Part shown: one piece after another, positions 26,593-34,824 of the stretch | How positions within the stretch are numbered: the stretch's first letter is position 1 | Layout of the letters: every line of letters begins with the position of its first letter | NCBI RefSeq assembly: GCF_030538285.1 | Contig: NZ_JAUNUG010000003.1 | Coordinates: forward strand, 1-64,000 | Direction of reading: 5' to 3' | Length of the DNA: 64,000 nt | From: Corynebacterium sp. | Lineage (GTDB): Bacteria; Actinomycetota; Actinomycetes; Mycobacteriales; Mycobacteriaceae | Translations under genes and position numbers: made by a program | Notes under the pieces: model-generated | Database searches by the model: none | What the model was told of the DNA's origin: nothing | What the model saw: the letters and a program-made list of their open reading frames with translations, nothing else

Positions 26593-28216
26593 TCCTCTCC
26601 GCCACGGCCCGGATGTCGCCGACGGGCACCGGTGTGTCGGGCGCGGCGTTGCAACGGTCGAGCAACGCGTAGCCCGTGGCCTGCAGCACCAGGTGTTCCT
26701 CCCAGCGGGCGGTTGCGATGTCCGGGTGGTTGCCGGCCAGTGACTGCGCGGCATGGCGTTCGCTCAGCAGCTCGTACTGCAGGTCACGCCGCTGCGCCAG
26801 GGCCTGGTCCGGGGTGGCGGCCAGCAGCGCGCCCAGCAGGGTGGTCACCGACTCGCGGCAGCGCTGCATGAGCAGCGCGTGGTGGGCGGGCTCGTTGCGT
26901 CCCTGCCACAGCAGGGCGAGGGCGAAGATGACGGAGAGCGACACCTCGGCGGTACGCGAGACGACCGTCTCCCCGAGCGGCAGCGCCAGGGAGTTACCCA
27001 TCATGAGCGCGAGCGGAGTGGTGAAGATGACGCATAGCACGTAGTTGCGCACGACGAAGACCTCGGCGAAGAACTGGCACACGGCCAGGGCCAAGAGCAG
27101 TCCCCACAGGTTGAGGTCGAGCAGGTGGAGCGCCGCGAACAGCCCGATGCCCAGCAAGGAGCCCAGCAAGCGGTGCAGTCCACGGATGGTGCCGGGCAGG
27201 CGGTCGGGCCCCCACTGCAGGATGAGCAGGGCGGAGACGACGGCCCAGTCCGGACGGTCGAACCCGACTGCGATGCCGAGCACGCCCGCCGCCAGACAGG
27301 CGCCGAACACCTTGGCGGCGGTCATGGTCGCGTGGCTGTGGCGGTGCAGCGAGCGGTAGAGGCGGTAGCTTATCGACGGCCGCGTGTGCGGGATCGCCGT
27401 CCGGTTCAGATCGACGTAATTCGGCGTATCCGTGAGTTCCTCGGCGGCGTGACCCGGCGTGTTGAGGGCGGCCAGTCGTCGGTGCGCCTTGAGCGTGCGG
27501 GTGACCAGGTCGGCGCGGGAGGTGTCGACGACGCGTCCGGCGCGGATGACGCCGGCGTCGGCAAGCATGTTCCACGCATTCGACAGGGCGGTGCGGGCCT
27601 GGTGCAGTCTGGCTACGCTCGGGTCCCCGGCGGCGAAGTCCGCGACGGCCTTCTCCAGGGTGTCCACCGCCCCGCGCTCGGGGGCACGCCCCGGCAGCAT
27701 GCCCAGGGCGAGGCCGCTGGCCGCGCCGACGCAGGCCCACGCACCCACCTCGAAAGGGTTGAGCCCCAGGCGCGCGACCATGGTGGCACCGCCGGTGACC
27801 ATGACGATGAAGAAACTGCCCGGCGGCTGCAGACGCAGCGCGTTCTGCACGAAGGCACCGACGGTGGCCACGCTCGCCGTGAACAGCGCCGACAGCAGCA
27901 GCCACCAGTGCCCGCCCTGGTCCCACACCACCGAACCGACGAAGGCACCCGCCACCGAACCGGTGACCAGCAGCAGCGCGGCGATGCTCATGACTCGCCA
28001 CCGGGTGCGGAGGGGATGGCCCTCGCCGTAGATGACGGTGAAGCCGCCGGCCGCTATGAGCAGCATCTCGACGTCGTAGCCCAGAAGCAGGGCGACAGAA
28101 CCGGGCAACGCCAGCACGAAGGCGGCCCGCAACGCACCCGGCCAGCGGCGGCCGGGGGAGTGGACCGCGGTGAACAGGTCCCAGAACCCGGGGCGGGGCG
28201 GCAGTGGTTCACGCAT
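26585..28216 (-). CDS. FUSC family membrane protein, copy 1
   Basis: A 543-residue protein with two blocks of about five to six transmembrane helices (about residues 30-190 and 335-480) joined by soluble regions, the layout of FUSC/aromatic-acid exporter-like proteins. SPGRRWPGALRAAFVLALPGSVALLLG near the start and GFDRPDWAVVSALLILQWGPDRLPGTIRG in the second block are shared nearly verbatim with copy 2. Possible role: export of an organic acid or other toxic compound. ATG 28216 overlaps the end of copy 2 by 8 bases. Confidence 0.8.
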   Translation of the reverse strand: MREPLPPRPGFWDLFTAVHSPGRRWPGALRAAFVLALPGSVALLLGYDVEMLLIAAGGFTVIYGEGHPLRTRWRVMSIAALLLVTGSVAGAFVGSVVWDQGGHWWLLLSALFTASVATVGAFVQNALRLQPPGSFFIVMVTGGATMVARLGLNPFEVGAWACVGAASGLALGMLPGRAPERGAVDTLEKAVADFAAGDPSVARLHQARTALSNAWNMLADAGVIRAGRVVDTSRADLVTRTLKAHRRLAALNTPGHAAEELTDTPNYVDLNRTAIPHTRPSISYRLYRSLHRHSHATMTAAKVFGACLAAGVLGIAVGFDRPDWAVVSALLILQWGPDRLPGTIRGLHRLLGSLLGIGLFAALHLLDLNLWGLLLALAVCQFFAEVFVVRNYVLCVIFTTPLALMMGNSLALPLGETVVSRTAEVSLSVIFALALLWQGRNEPAHHALLMQRCRESVTTLLGALLAATPDQALAQRRDLQYELLSERHAAQSLAGNHPDIATARWEEHLVLQATGYALLDRCNAAPDTPVPVGDIRAVAERIS

Positions 28217-29828
28217 GGTCGATCCGCTCCGCGACGGACTGGATGTCGCCGAACGGCAGGCGGGCGTCACCGTGGGCCTCGCAGTAGTCGAGAAGCGCGT
28301 AGCCGGTGCGTTGCAGGTGCAGGTGCTCCTCCCAGCGGGACTCCGCGATGTCGGGGTTGTTGCGGGCCAGGGACCGGGCCGCGCGGCGTTCGCTGAGCAG
28401 CTCGTACTGCAGGTCACGCCGCTGTTCCAGGGCGTCGTCGGGGGCGCTGGTGAGCAGGGCGCCGAGGAGGGACTCCATGGCGCGGCGGCAGCGGCGTTGC
28501 AGTCGCAGGTGATGGGCGGGTTCGGCATCCGCGCGGTAGAGCCACAACAGGGCGAGGGCGAAAACGACGGAGAAGGCGATCTCGATGACGCGCTCACTCA
28601 TGGTCACGTCCAGCGGTTCGGTAAGTGCCCCACCGAGCATGAGCGCGACGGGGGTGGTGAAGATGACGGTCAGCGCGTAGTTGCGGGTGACGAAGAGTTC
28701 AGAAAAGAACAGGCACATCGACAGGGCGAGCATGAGGGTCCAGGCGTGGACGTCGAGAAGATGGAGTAGACCGAACAGTCCGACGCCGAGGACGGAGCCC
28801 AGGAAGCGGTGGGCGCCGCGGATCGTGCCGGGGATCTTGTCCGGCCCCCATTGCAGGATGAGCAGGGTGGACACGATCGCCCAGTCGGGCCGGTCGAATC
28901 CGAGAACGACGCTGGTCACGCCCGCGCCGAGGCAGGCGAGTAGGACGCGGGTGGCGGTCATCATGGCGTGACTGTCGCGGTGGAGGGAGCGGTAAAGGCG
29001 GTAGCTTATCGACGGCCGCCGGTGCGGCACCTTCACCCGGTCCACGTCCAGGTAGTTGCGGTTGTCGGAGATCTCGTCGACAGCCCGGCTGCCGGTGCCC
29101 ACCAGTTTTGACTGGGCGTTAAGCGTGCGTGCGGCCAGCGGGGAGGTGCGGGCGCGGGCGTCGGCTAGCGTGAACCAGGCGTGGGTGACGGCGGTGTGGG
29201 CCTGATGGAGCTTCTCGACGCTGACCTCACCGTCAATGTCCGCCACCGTCTCCTCCAGGACCCGCACCGCATCTTCCTCCGGGCCGCGGGGGTTGAGCAG
29301 GGCGGGGGCCATTCCGACGAGCAGGGAACTGAGCACGCCGACACTCGCCCACGCCCCGACCTCCACCGGGTTGAGTCCGAGCCGGTAGGACATGGTGGAG
29401 GCGCCGGTGACCAGCAGGATGAACCACGGACCGGGTGGTGGCAGGCGCAACGCGTTGGCGATGAACACGCCGGTCCCGGCGATGGAGGAGGTGAAGGCGA
29501 CGGTGAGCAGCAACCACCACCCGCCGCCTTGTCCCCACACCACGGTGCCCACGAAGGCGCCTGCGACTGAACCGGTGATAAACAGCGCCCCCGCGATGAG
29601 AAGCACCTTCCAGCGGGCGCGGTAGGCGTAACCCTCCCCGTGGATGACGGTGAAAGAGCCGGCCGCGATGAGCAAGAGCTCCGCTTCCAGTCCGAGGAGA
29701 ATGGCGATCGTGCCTGGTAGGCCCATGGCCAGGCCGGCGCGCAGCGCGCCGGGCCAGCGGCGGCCGGGGGAGTGGAAGGCGGTGAACAGCTGCCAGGGGC
29801 TGGGGCGCGGCGGCAGGGTGTCGTGCAT
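28209..29828 (-). CDS. FUSC family membrane protein, copy 2
   Basis: A 539-residue paralogue of the next gene, collinear along its whole length (both begin LPPRP and end with SVAERI). Both have the soluble middle ending in PSISYRLYRSLHR, where each carries the dispersed motif at the same residue. The pair is a tandem duplication and may form a heteromer. ATG 29828 is used; GTG 29837 is possible. It is divergent from the YeeE/TusA gene across about 100 bases. Confidence 0.8.
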   Translation of the reverse strand: MHDTLPPRPSPWQLFTAFHSPGRRWPGALRAGLAMGLPGTIAILLGLEAELLLIAAGSFTVIHGEGYAYRARWKVLLIAGALFITGSVAGAFVGTVVWGQGGGWWLLLTVAFTSSIAGTGVFIANALRLPPPGPWFILLVTGASTMSYRLGLNPVEVGAWASVGVLSSLLVGMAPALLNPRGPEEDAVRVLEETVADIDGEVSVEKLHQAHTAVTHAWFTLADARARTSPLAARTLNAQSKLVGTGSRAVDEISDNRNYLDVDRVKVPHRRPSISYRLYRSLHRDSHAMMTATRVLLACLGAGVTSVVLGFDRPDWAIVSTLLILQWGPDKIPGTIRGAHRFLGSVLGVGLFGLLHLLDVHAWTLMLALSMCLFFSELFVTRNYALTVIFTTPVALMLGGALTEPLDVTMSERVIEIAFSVVFALALLWLYRADAEPAHHLRLQRRCRRAMESLLGALLTSAPDDALEQRRDLQYELLSERRAARSLARNNPDIAESRWEEHLHLQRTGYALLDYCEAHGDARLPFGDIQSVAERIDHA

Positions 29829-29926
29829 GCCGTTCACTCTAGCGCCTGAATGAAATATACCGGTTTGTCTATCTCTGTAGTACCTTTCTGTCTGCACCGA
29901 TTAATATCACCTGAAAGGCGTCATCC

Positions 29927-31303
29927 ATGATCCTCACCGGACTGGCCGTGGGAGCACTCCTCGGTATCGTCATGCAGCGCGGGCGTTTCTGCGTCACCGG
30001 CATGCTCCGTGACATCTTCCTGCAGAAGACGTGGCGCACCACCGTCGCCTTGTTCATCGTCATCGCCGTCCACGCCGTCGGCATCGCGGCGCTGACCAGC
30101 TTCGGCATCATCACCCCGCGGGAAACCGCGTTCGCCCCGATCGCCGTCATTGTCGGTGGCTTCGTCTTCGGTCTGGGCATCATCCTGGCCGGTGGTTGCG
30201 CCTCTGGCACGTGGTTCCGCTCCGCGGAAGGGCTCATCGGCTCGTGGTTCGCCCTCGTCTTCTACGGACTGTCCGCCGCCGCCATGAACACCGGCGCACT
30301 GAGCTGGCTGAACAACGGGCTGTCCAGCTACGAGACCTCCCTGACCACGCTGCCCACCAGCTTCGGGGTCTCTGCCTGGTTCTTCGCCATCCCGCTGGCC
30401 ATCGGCACCGCCCTGGCCGCCCGCCATTACCTGGCCACCGAGAAGCAGCCCGCAAAGCTCAGCGTGCCGTTCTGGAAGCGCCCGCTGCACCTGTACACCG
30501 CAGGTGCCCTCGTCGGCCTCATCGGTGTCATCGCCTGGCCGCTGTCCGCCGCCGCCGGCCGTAACTCCGGCCTCGGCATCACCACCCCGTCCGCCAACCT
30601 CATGAACTTCTTCACCACCGGCGACGTCGAGCGCATCGACTGGGGAGTCATGCTGGTTCTCGGCCTGTTCATCGGCGCCTTCGCCGCGGCCAAGGCCACC
30701 GGCGAGTTCCGTCTCCGCGTCCCGGACGCCACCACCGCCACCCGCGCCGTCGTCGGCGGCACCATGATGGGTGTCGGCGCCGCCCTGGCCGGTGGCTGCA
30801 CCGTCGGCAATGGCATGGTCCAGACCGCCCTGTTCAGCTATCAGGGATGGATCGCCCTGCTGTTCATCGCCCTCGGCGTCGGCGCTGGTGCCAAGATCTG
30901 GCTGAAGCCGGCTGCGGCACCCACCACGGAAGAGACCTACTCCACAGAGGAATCCATCGAGTCCCCCTCCTCCGCCGAGGACCACGTGCTGGCCACTAGC
31001 CCCTCGTTCCAGGTCGCCACCGGCGCCGTTGCCCTCAAGACCGCCCCGCGCGTGAAGAAGGCCCGCCCGATCGCCGAGGGCCGTTACGCCCTGGACCAGA
31101 TGGGTGCCGTGTGCCCCTTCCCTCTGATCGAGACCAAGGATGTGCTCAACACGCTCGAATCCGGTGAGGAGCTGGTCATCGACTTCGACTGCACCCAGGG
31201 CACCGAGACCATCCCGCAGTGGGCCGCGAACAACGGCCATGACGTCACCGATTTCCACGCCACCGGCGACGCCTCCTGGCAGATCACGATCAAGAAGGGC
31301 TGA
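29927..31303 (+). CDS. YeeE/YedE thiosulfate-type transporter fused to a TusA-like sulfur carrier
   Basis: A 458-residue fusion. Residues 1-325 form a YeeE/YedE membrane domain of about nine helices with conserved cysteines in QRGRFCVTG (residue 24 region), AGGCASGTWFRS and AGGCTVGNGMVQ, as in the thiosulfate importer TsuA. After a Ser/Glu/Thr linker, residues 380-458 form a TusA (SirA) domain: LDQMGAVCPFPLIETKDVLNTLESGEEL, with the catalytic Cys-Pro pair. It probably imports thiosulfate and hands sulfur directly to its own carrier. Its end overlaps the epimerase gene by 14 bases. Confidence 0.88.
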   Translation: MILTGLAVGALLGIVMQRGRFCVTGMLRDIFLQKTWRTTVALFIVIAVHAVGIAALTSFGIITPRETAFAPIAVIVGGFVFGLGIILAGGCASGTWFRSAEGLIGSWFALVFYGLSAAAMNTGALSWLNNGLSSYETSLTTLPTSFGVSAWFFAIPLAIGTALAARHYLATEKQPAKLSVPFWKRPLHLYTAGALVGLIGVIAWPLSAAAGRNSGLGITTPSANLMNFFTTGDVERIDWGVMLVLGLFIGAFAAAKATGEFRLRVPDATTATRAVVGGTMMGVGAALAGGCTVGNGMVQTALFSYQGWIALLFIALGVGAGAKIWLKPAAAPTTEETYSTEESIESPSSAEDHVLATSPSFQVATGAVALKTAPRVKKARPIAEGRYALDQMGAVCPFPLIETKDVLNTLESGEELVIDFDCTQGTETIPQWAANNGHDVTDFHATGDASWQITIKKG

Positions 31304-31979
31304 CGCTCACCGTCATCGCCAACCGCAACTGCTCATCCGGAGCCAGCTCGACGCCCGCGCAATCCTCCCCGAGGAGCGCGGGCTCGACGCATAGAAACCG
31401 CGTCCAATCATCGACATCGGAGGGGGCGTCCTCGCCCGGGTTCCACACCACGATGGAATCCGCCTCCTCCGGGGTTACCGTAATCACCCGCTGCTTATCG
31501 ACAATCCGCACCTCCCCGGCCTCCCGGAAAATCCGGTCCACGGGGGCGTCGATAAGCAGTGTTTCTGCGAGCCCCTCCACACGCACCTCGCGGACATCCT
31601 CCACCAGGAAATAGGGGTGGAAACCCATCTGCACGCGGCGGGTGTCGCGGGATTCATTGCGCATGTGCAGCTCCAGGCGGACCCCGTCGGTACGCTCCTT
31701 CACGCTGAGGGTGAGGTGGAGGCCGTCGTTGACCAGCTGCGCATCGAAACCCATGCCGTCGGTGGTCACCCGCCAGTCGGCGGTGCGGGCAAAGCCGTGG
31801 CGCGGTTGCCCGTCGAGAAGTTCCGCGACGGCGGGGGCGATGATAGGGATGCCGCCCCGGATCGGGAAACCACTTGTCGAGGAAAGGTAGAACAGTTCTC
31901 CAAGGTCGGTGTCGGTGCTGGTCACGTGGGCTCCGGCGGGGCTCATCCGCATCCGGCCGGCGGCTAGAAGATCATCCAT
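31290..31979 (-). CDS. Glucose-6-phosphate 1-epimerase-like (YeaD-type) aldose epimerase
   Basis: A 229-residue galactose mutarotase-fold protein. Signatures are RGGIPIIAP (about residues 42-50), QPRHGFARTADW (with the family's histidine), MGFHPYFLV and the late FLCVEPALL. It is shorter than typical YeaD proteins (about 280-300), mainly at the N-terminus, where the first strand region is reduced. ATG 31979 is near the divergent proline iminopeptidase start at 31999, leaving only 19 bases between them. Two motif copies (31493 and 31548) lie 45 bases apart in opposite orientation. Confidence 0.75.
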   Translation of the reverse strand: MDDLLAAGRMRMSPAGAHVTSTDTDLGELFYLSSTSGFPIRGGIPIIAPAVAELLDGQPRHGFARTADWRVTTDGMGFDAQLVNDGLHLTLSVKERTDGVRLELHMRNESRDTRRVQMGFHPYFLVEDVREVRVEGLAETLLIDAPVDRIFREAGEVRIVDKQRVITVTPEEADSIVVWNPGEDAPSDVDDWTRFLCVEPALLGEDCAGVELAPDEQLRLAMTVSVSPS

Positions 31980-31998
31980 ACCCTCTAAAGTAGGTGCA

Positions 31999-33168
31999 AT
32001 GATCGTCCGCGACCACACCCTGACCACCTCCTGGTACCCCGGTGAGGACATCGAGATCTTCTGCCGCGAGCTATCTACCGACGACTCCCTGCCCCCACTG
32101 CTCTACCTCCAGGGCGGTCCCGGCTACCCCGCCCGCGTGCCCCTGGACGGGTGGCTGGGCGAAGCGGTGAAATACCACCGCGTGTTCCTGCTCGATCAAC
32201 GCGGCACCGGCCGCTCCACCCGCCTCGACCGCTTCGCGGACCCCGCGCTTCTAGACGCCACCCACCTCGCCCATCTCCGCGCCACCGACATTGTCGCCGA
32301 CGCCGAAGCCTTCCGTGAGCACCTCGGGATCGAGCGCTGGGACGTACTCGGCCAGTCCTTCGGTGGCTTCTGCATCACCACCTACCTCTCGCAGTACCCT
32401 GATGCGATCCGCTATGCCTACCTCACCGGCGGGCTGCCCGGCATGGTGCCCGCGGAAGTCACCTACCGCGCCACATACGCCACACTCGACGCCCGCCAGC
32501 GTGCCTTCTTCGCGGACGTCAGCTTCGCCGAGGACCGCATCCGCGAGATCTGCCACCACCTCGAAAACTCCGACGAACGCCTGCCCACCGGCGAGCGTCT
32601 GTCGGCACGCCGTTTCTGCACCATCGGCATCGAACTCGGACGCGGTGCCGGCTTCGAGACTCTCGCCATGCTTCTCGACGCCCCCTTCCACCACATCCGC
32701 GGCGAGAAACGGTTGCGGGGCGACACCCTCGCCGAGCTGTCCAGCATGCTGTCATTTGAGGCGGCTCCGCTGTACGCGGTCATCCACGAGACCATCTACG
32801 CCGGGACGCCGAACTGGGCCGCCCACCGCATCTGCGAAGAGTTCGCGGGACCTCTCACCGGTGAACATATCTTTCCCTGGCAGTTCGAGGAGGACCCCGC
32901 CCTCCGCCCCTTCCGGGAGGTCGCCCGGGATCTAGCGCAACGCGAGTGGGACCCCGGCTACAACCCGGCCGCCTTGGGGGAGGCGACCGCCGTGTGTGCG
33001 GCAGCTGTCTACCGCGACGACATCTTCGTTCCCCGCGAACTCTCCCTCGACACCGCCGCCTGTTTCCGGGACCTCCGCGTCTGGGAAACCGCCGACTACC
33101 AACACAACGGCCTGCGCGTCGACGGCGCCCGCATTCTCCGCCACCTCATGGAAATGGTGCGCTCATAA
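31999..33168 (+). CDS. Proline iminopeptidase-like alpha/beta hydrolase
   Basis: A 389-residue peptidase of family S33, expected to release N-terminal proline. The oxyanion-hole segment LYLQGGPGYPA (about residues 34-44), DQRGTGRST (about 66-74) and the nucleophile elbow LGQSFGGFC (about residue 115) match prolyl aminopeptidases of the longer type. No signal peptide. The start at ATG 31999 leaves almost no 5' leader; a leaderless transcript is plausible. The divergent epimerase starts 19 bases away. Confidence 0.85.
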   Translation: MIVRDHTLTTSWYPGEDIEIFCRELSTDDSLPPLLYLQGGPGYPARVPLDGWLGEAVKYHRVFLLDQRGTGRSTRLDRFADPALLDATHLAHLRATDIVADAEAFREHLGIERWDVLGQSFGGFCITTYLSQYPDAIRYAYLTGGLPGMVPAEVTYRATYATLDARQRAFFADVSFAEDRIREICHHLENSDERLPTGERLSARRFCTIGIELGRGAGFETLAMLLDAPFHHIRGEKRLRGDTLAELSSMLSFEAAPLYAVIHETIYAGTPNWAAHRICEEFAGPLTGEHIFPWQFEEDPALRPFREVARDLAQREWDPGYNPAALGEATAVCAAAVYRDDIFVPRELSLDTAACFRDLRVWETADYQHNGLRVDGARILRHLMEMVRS

Positions 33169-33174
33169 GGGTTC

Positions 33175-33263
33175 TATAGTTATCTCACCGCGCATCTACC
33201 CCTCGGGCACGGGATCCACCAGCCGACGGCACGAGGTCGTCACCATCTCATTCCGGAGAACTC
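33175..33263 (+). promoter_or_regulatory. Leader of the BASS symporter with twin CACGRG hairpins (guanidine-II-like candidate)
   Basis: A TATAGT -10-like hexamer (33175-33180) precedes a leader holding two short hairpins with near-identical cores: GGGCACGGGATCC (33205-33217) and CGGCACGAGGTCG (33227-33239, full stem 33225-33241). Both show a C-G pair closing an ACGR loop followed by a bulged purine. Paired small hairpins with ACGR loops before a transporter recall the mini-ykkC (guanidine-II) riboswitch. Hairpin 1 is weak (four pairs), so this is a candidate only. GGAG (33255-33258) precedes ATG 33264. Confidence 0.35.
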
Positions 33264-34256
33264 ATGTCTGCCATCTTCTCTTCCCGGGAGGACCGCTCCG
33301 CCGCGATCGCGGTGACCGCTTTCCCCCTGTTTATCCTCGTCGGCACCGCCATCGCCTTCTTCTTCCCCGCGCCCTTCCAGCCCTGGTCGCAGTACATCAC
33401 GTACTTCCTCATGATCATCATGTTCGGCATGGGCTTGACCCTGACCATCCCTGACTTCCAGGAGATCGCCCGCCGCCCCTGGGCCATCCTCCTCGGCGTC
33501 ATCGCCCAGTTCGTCATCATGCCGCTGGCCGCCATTGCCGTGGCCCGCATGCTCGGGCTCAACGAAGCCCTGGCCGTCGGCCTGCTCATGCTGGGATCTG
33601 TGCCGGGTGGTACCTCGTCGAACGTGATTACCTTCTTGTCCAAGGGCGACGTCGCCCTGTCCGTCGCGATGACCTCTGTGTCCACGCTGCTCTCACCGAT
33701 CGTCACGCCCATGCTCATGCTGGCCCTGGCCAACCAGCGCACCGAGGTGGATGGCGCGGGCATGGCACTCACCCTCGTCCAGACCGTCCTCCTGCCCGTC
33801 ATCGGTGGACTCGTCCTGCGCTACTTCCTGGACAAGTGGATCGGCCTCATCGCCCCGGTCCTGCCCTGGATCTCCATCCTCGGCATCGGTGGCGTCGTCT
33901 TCCCGACCGTCGCCAACAACACCGAACGCCTCGCCGCCGTCGGCATGATCGTCTTCGCTGCCGTTCTGCTCCACAATGTCTTCGGCTACGCCCTCGGCTA
34001 CCTCACCGGCAAGATCTTCCGCCTGCCCGAGTCCAATAACCGCACCATGGCCGTCGAGGTGGGCACCCAGTCCGCAGGCCTGGCCTCCGGCATGTCCGCC
34101 AAGTTCTTCAGCCCCGAAGCCGCCCTGCCGGGTGCCGTCGCCGCCGTCCTGCACAACATCACCGGCGCCATCTACGCCGCCATCGCCCGCCGCTTCCCCC
34201 TGGCTGAGGAACAAAAAACCGCCGTCACTGTTGAAGATAAGGTGGCCGCCTCCTAG
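33264..34256 (+). CDS. BASS-type (bile acid:sodium symporter family) transporter
   Basis: A 330-residue membrane protein with about ten helices. MFGMGLTLTIPDFQEIARRP (about residues 52-71), the LGSVPGGTSSNVITFLSKGDVALSVAMT crossover region and EVGTQSAGLASGMSAKFFSP are hallmarks of the sodium-dependent BASS family. Bacterial members carry pantoate, organic acids or other anions rather than bile acids; the substrate here is not predictable. The unusual leader may regulate it. The gene is followed by a very small coding region. Confidence 0.87.
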   Translation: MSAIFSSREDRSAAIAVTAFPLFILVGTAIAFFFPAPFQPWSQYITYFLMIIMFGMGLTLTIPDFQEIARRPWAILLGVIAQFVIMPLAAIAVARMLGLNEALAVGLLMLGSVPGGTSSNVITFLSKGDVALSVAMTSVSTLLSPIVTPMLMLALANQRTEVDGAGMALTLVQTVLLPVIGGLVLRYFLDKWIGLIAPVLPWISILGIGGVVFPTVANNTERLAAVGMIVFAAVLLHNVFGYALGYLTGKIFRLPESNNRTMAVEVGTQSAGLASGMSAKFFSPEAALPGAVAAVLHNITGAIYAAIARRFPLAEEQKTAVTVEDKVAAS

Positions 34257-34298
34257 ACGGGCTACAGTATGGCGTATCAGGTCGACCGGAAGGTGGGT

Positions 34299-34442
34299 AT
34301 GCACAACAACCGCGAGAACGTGGCACTGTCCACGACAGAGTCCTCCGAATTCGACCGCCTGGCCACCGAACTGGGCGTCTTCGAGGTCCCCGAGGAGCGG
34401 GTGCTCCACCCCGGGATCCTCACCCAGGTGTACGGGGGTTAA
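34299..34442 (+). CDS. Small hypothetical protein, 47 residues
   Basis: A short frame MHNNRENVALSTTESSEFDRL and onward, ending in HPGILTQVYGG. It is preceded by GGAAGG five bases before ATG 34299; ATG 34269 would add ten residues. Codon use resembles neighbouring genes and the sequence is acidic, without membrane segment. It lies between the symporter and the converging rbsD. I cannot name a function and it may not be expressed. Confidence 0.45.
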   Translation: MHNNRENVALSTTESSEFDRLATELGVFEVPEERVLHPGILTQVYGG

Positions 34443-34449
34443 CCGGTTC

Positions 34450-34824
34450 CTAGAACGGCACCCCGCTGTGGAGGATGACGTTCGCGTACGGGGTGGTCTC
34501 GCCGGTCCGGACGACGAACGCTGCCTCGGCCACCTGTTTCTTCAACTCCTCGTGGCTCACTTCGGTCTGCGGTACGTCGGGAAGCAGTGAGCGCACTGCA
34601 TCCGGTGTCTCCGCTGCGAGCGTCACCTTTTCGACGACGACCTCGGCCAGGTAGGCGTCGAGCACGTCGGCGAAGCGGGGGATGCCGAACGCCAGCGCCA
34701 GATCCACCACCGGCACTCCGGTGGGCACGGGCAGTCCGCAGTCGGCGATGACTACCGTGTCGGTGTGCCCCAGGCGGTTGATGCGAGCGGCCAGCTCGGC
34801 GTGCAGTATCCCTGACCTACGCAT
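34450..34824 (-). CDS. rbsD: D-ribose pyranase
   Basis: RbsD interconverts the pyranose and furanose forms of ribose after import so that ribokinase can use it. The 124-residue protein starts MRRSGILHAELAARINRLGHTD, with the catalytic histidine-type region, then VVIADCGLPVP and the C-terminal VVRTGETTPYANVILHSGVPF containing the family's TGE-x2-PYAN motif. ATG 34824 overlaps the end of rbsK by 8 bases. It is the last gene of the rbs operon. Confidence 0.93.
   Translation of the reverse strand: MRRSGILHAELAARINRLGHTDTVVIADCGLPVPTGVPVVDLALAFGIPRFADVLDAYLAEVVVEKVTLAAETPDAVRSLLPDVPQTEVSHEELKKQVAEAAFVVRTGETTPYANVILHSGVPF

Noticed and set aside
29921..31258. 445-codon antisense frame across the thiosulfate carrier gene
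   Set aside because: Gly/Asp/Gln-rich composition is typical of antisense readings in this GC range; the sense frame has clear domains.
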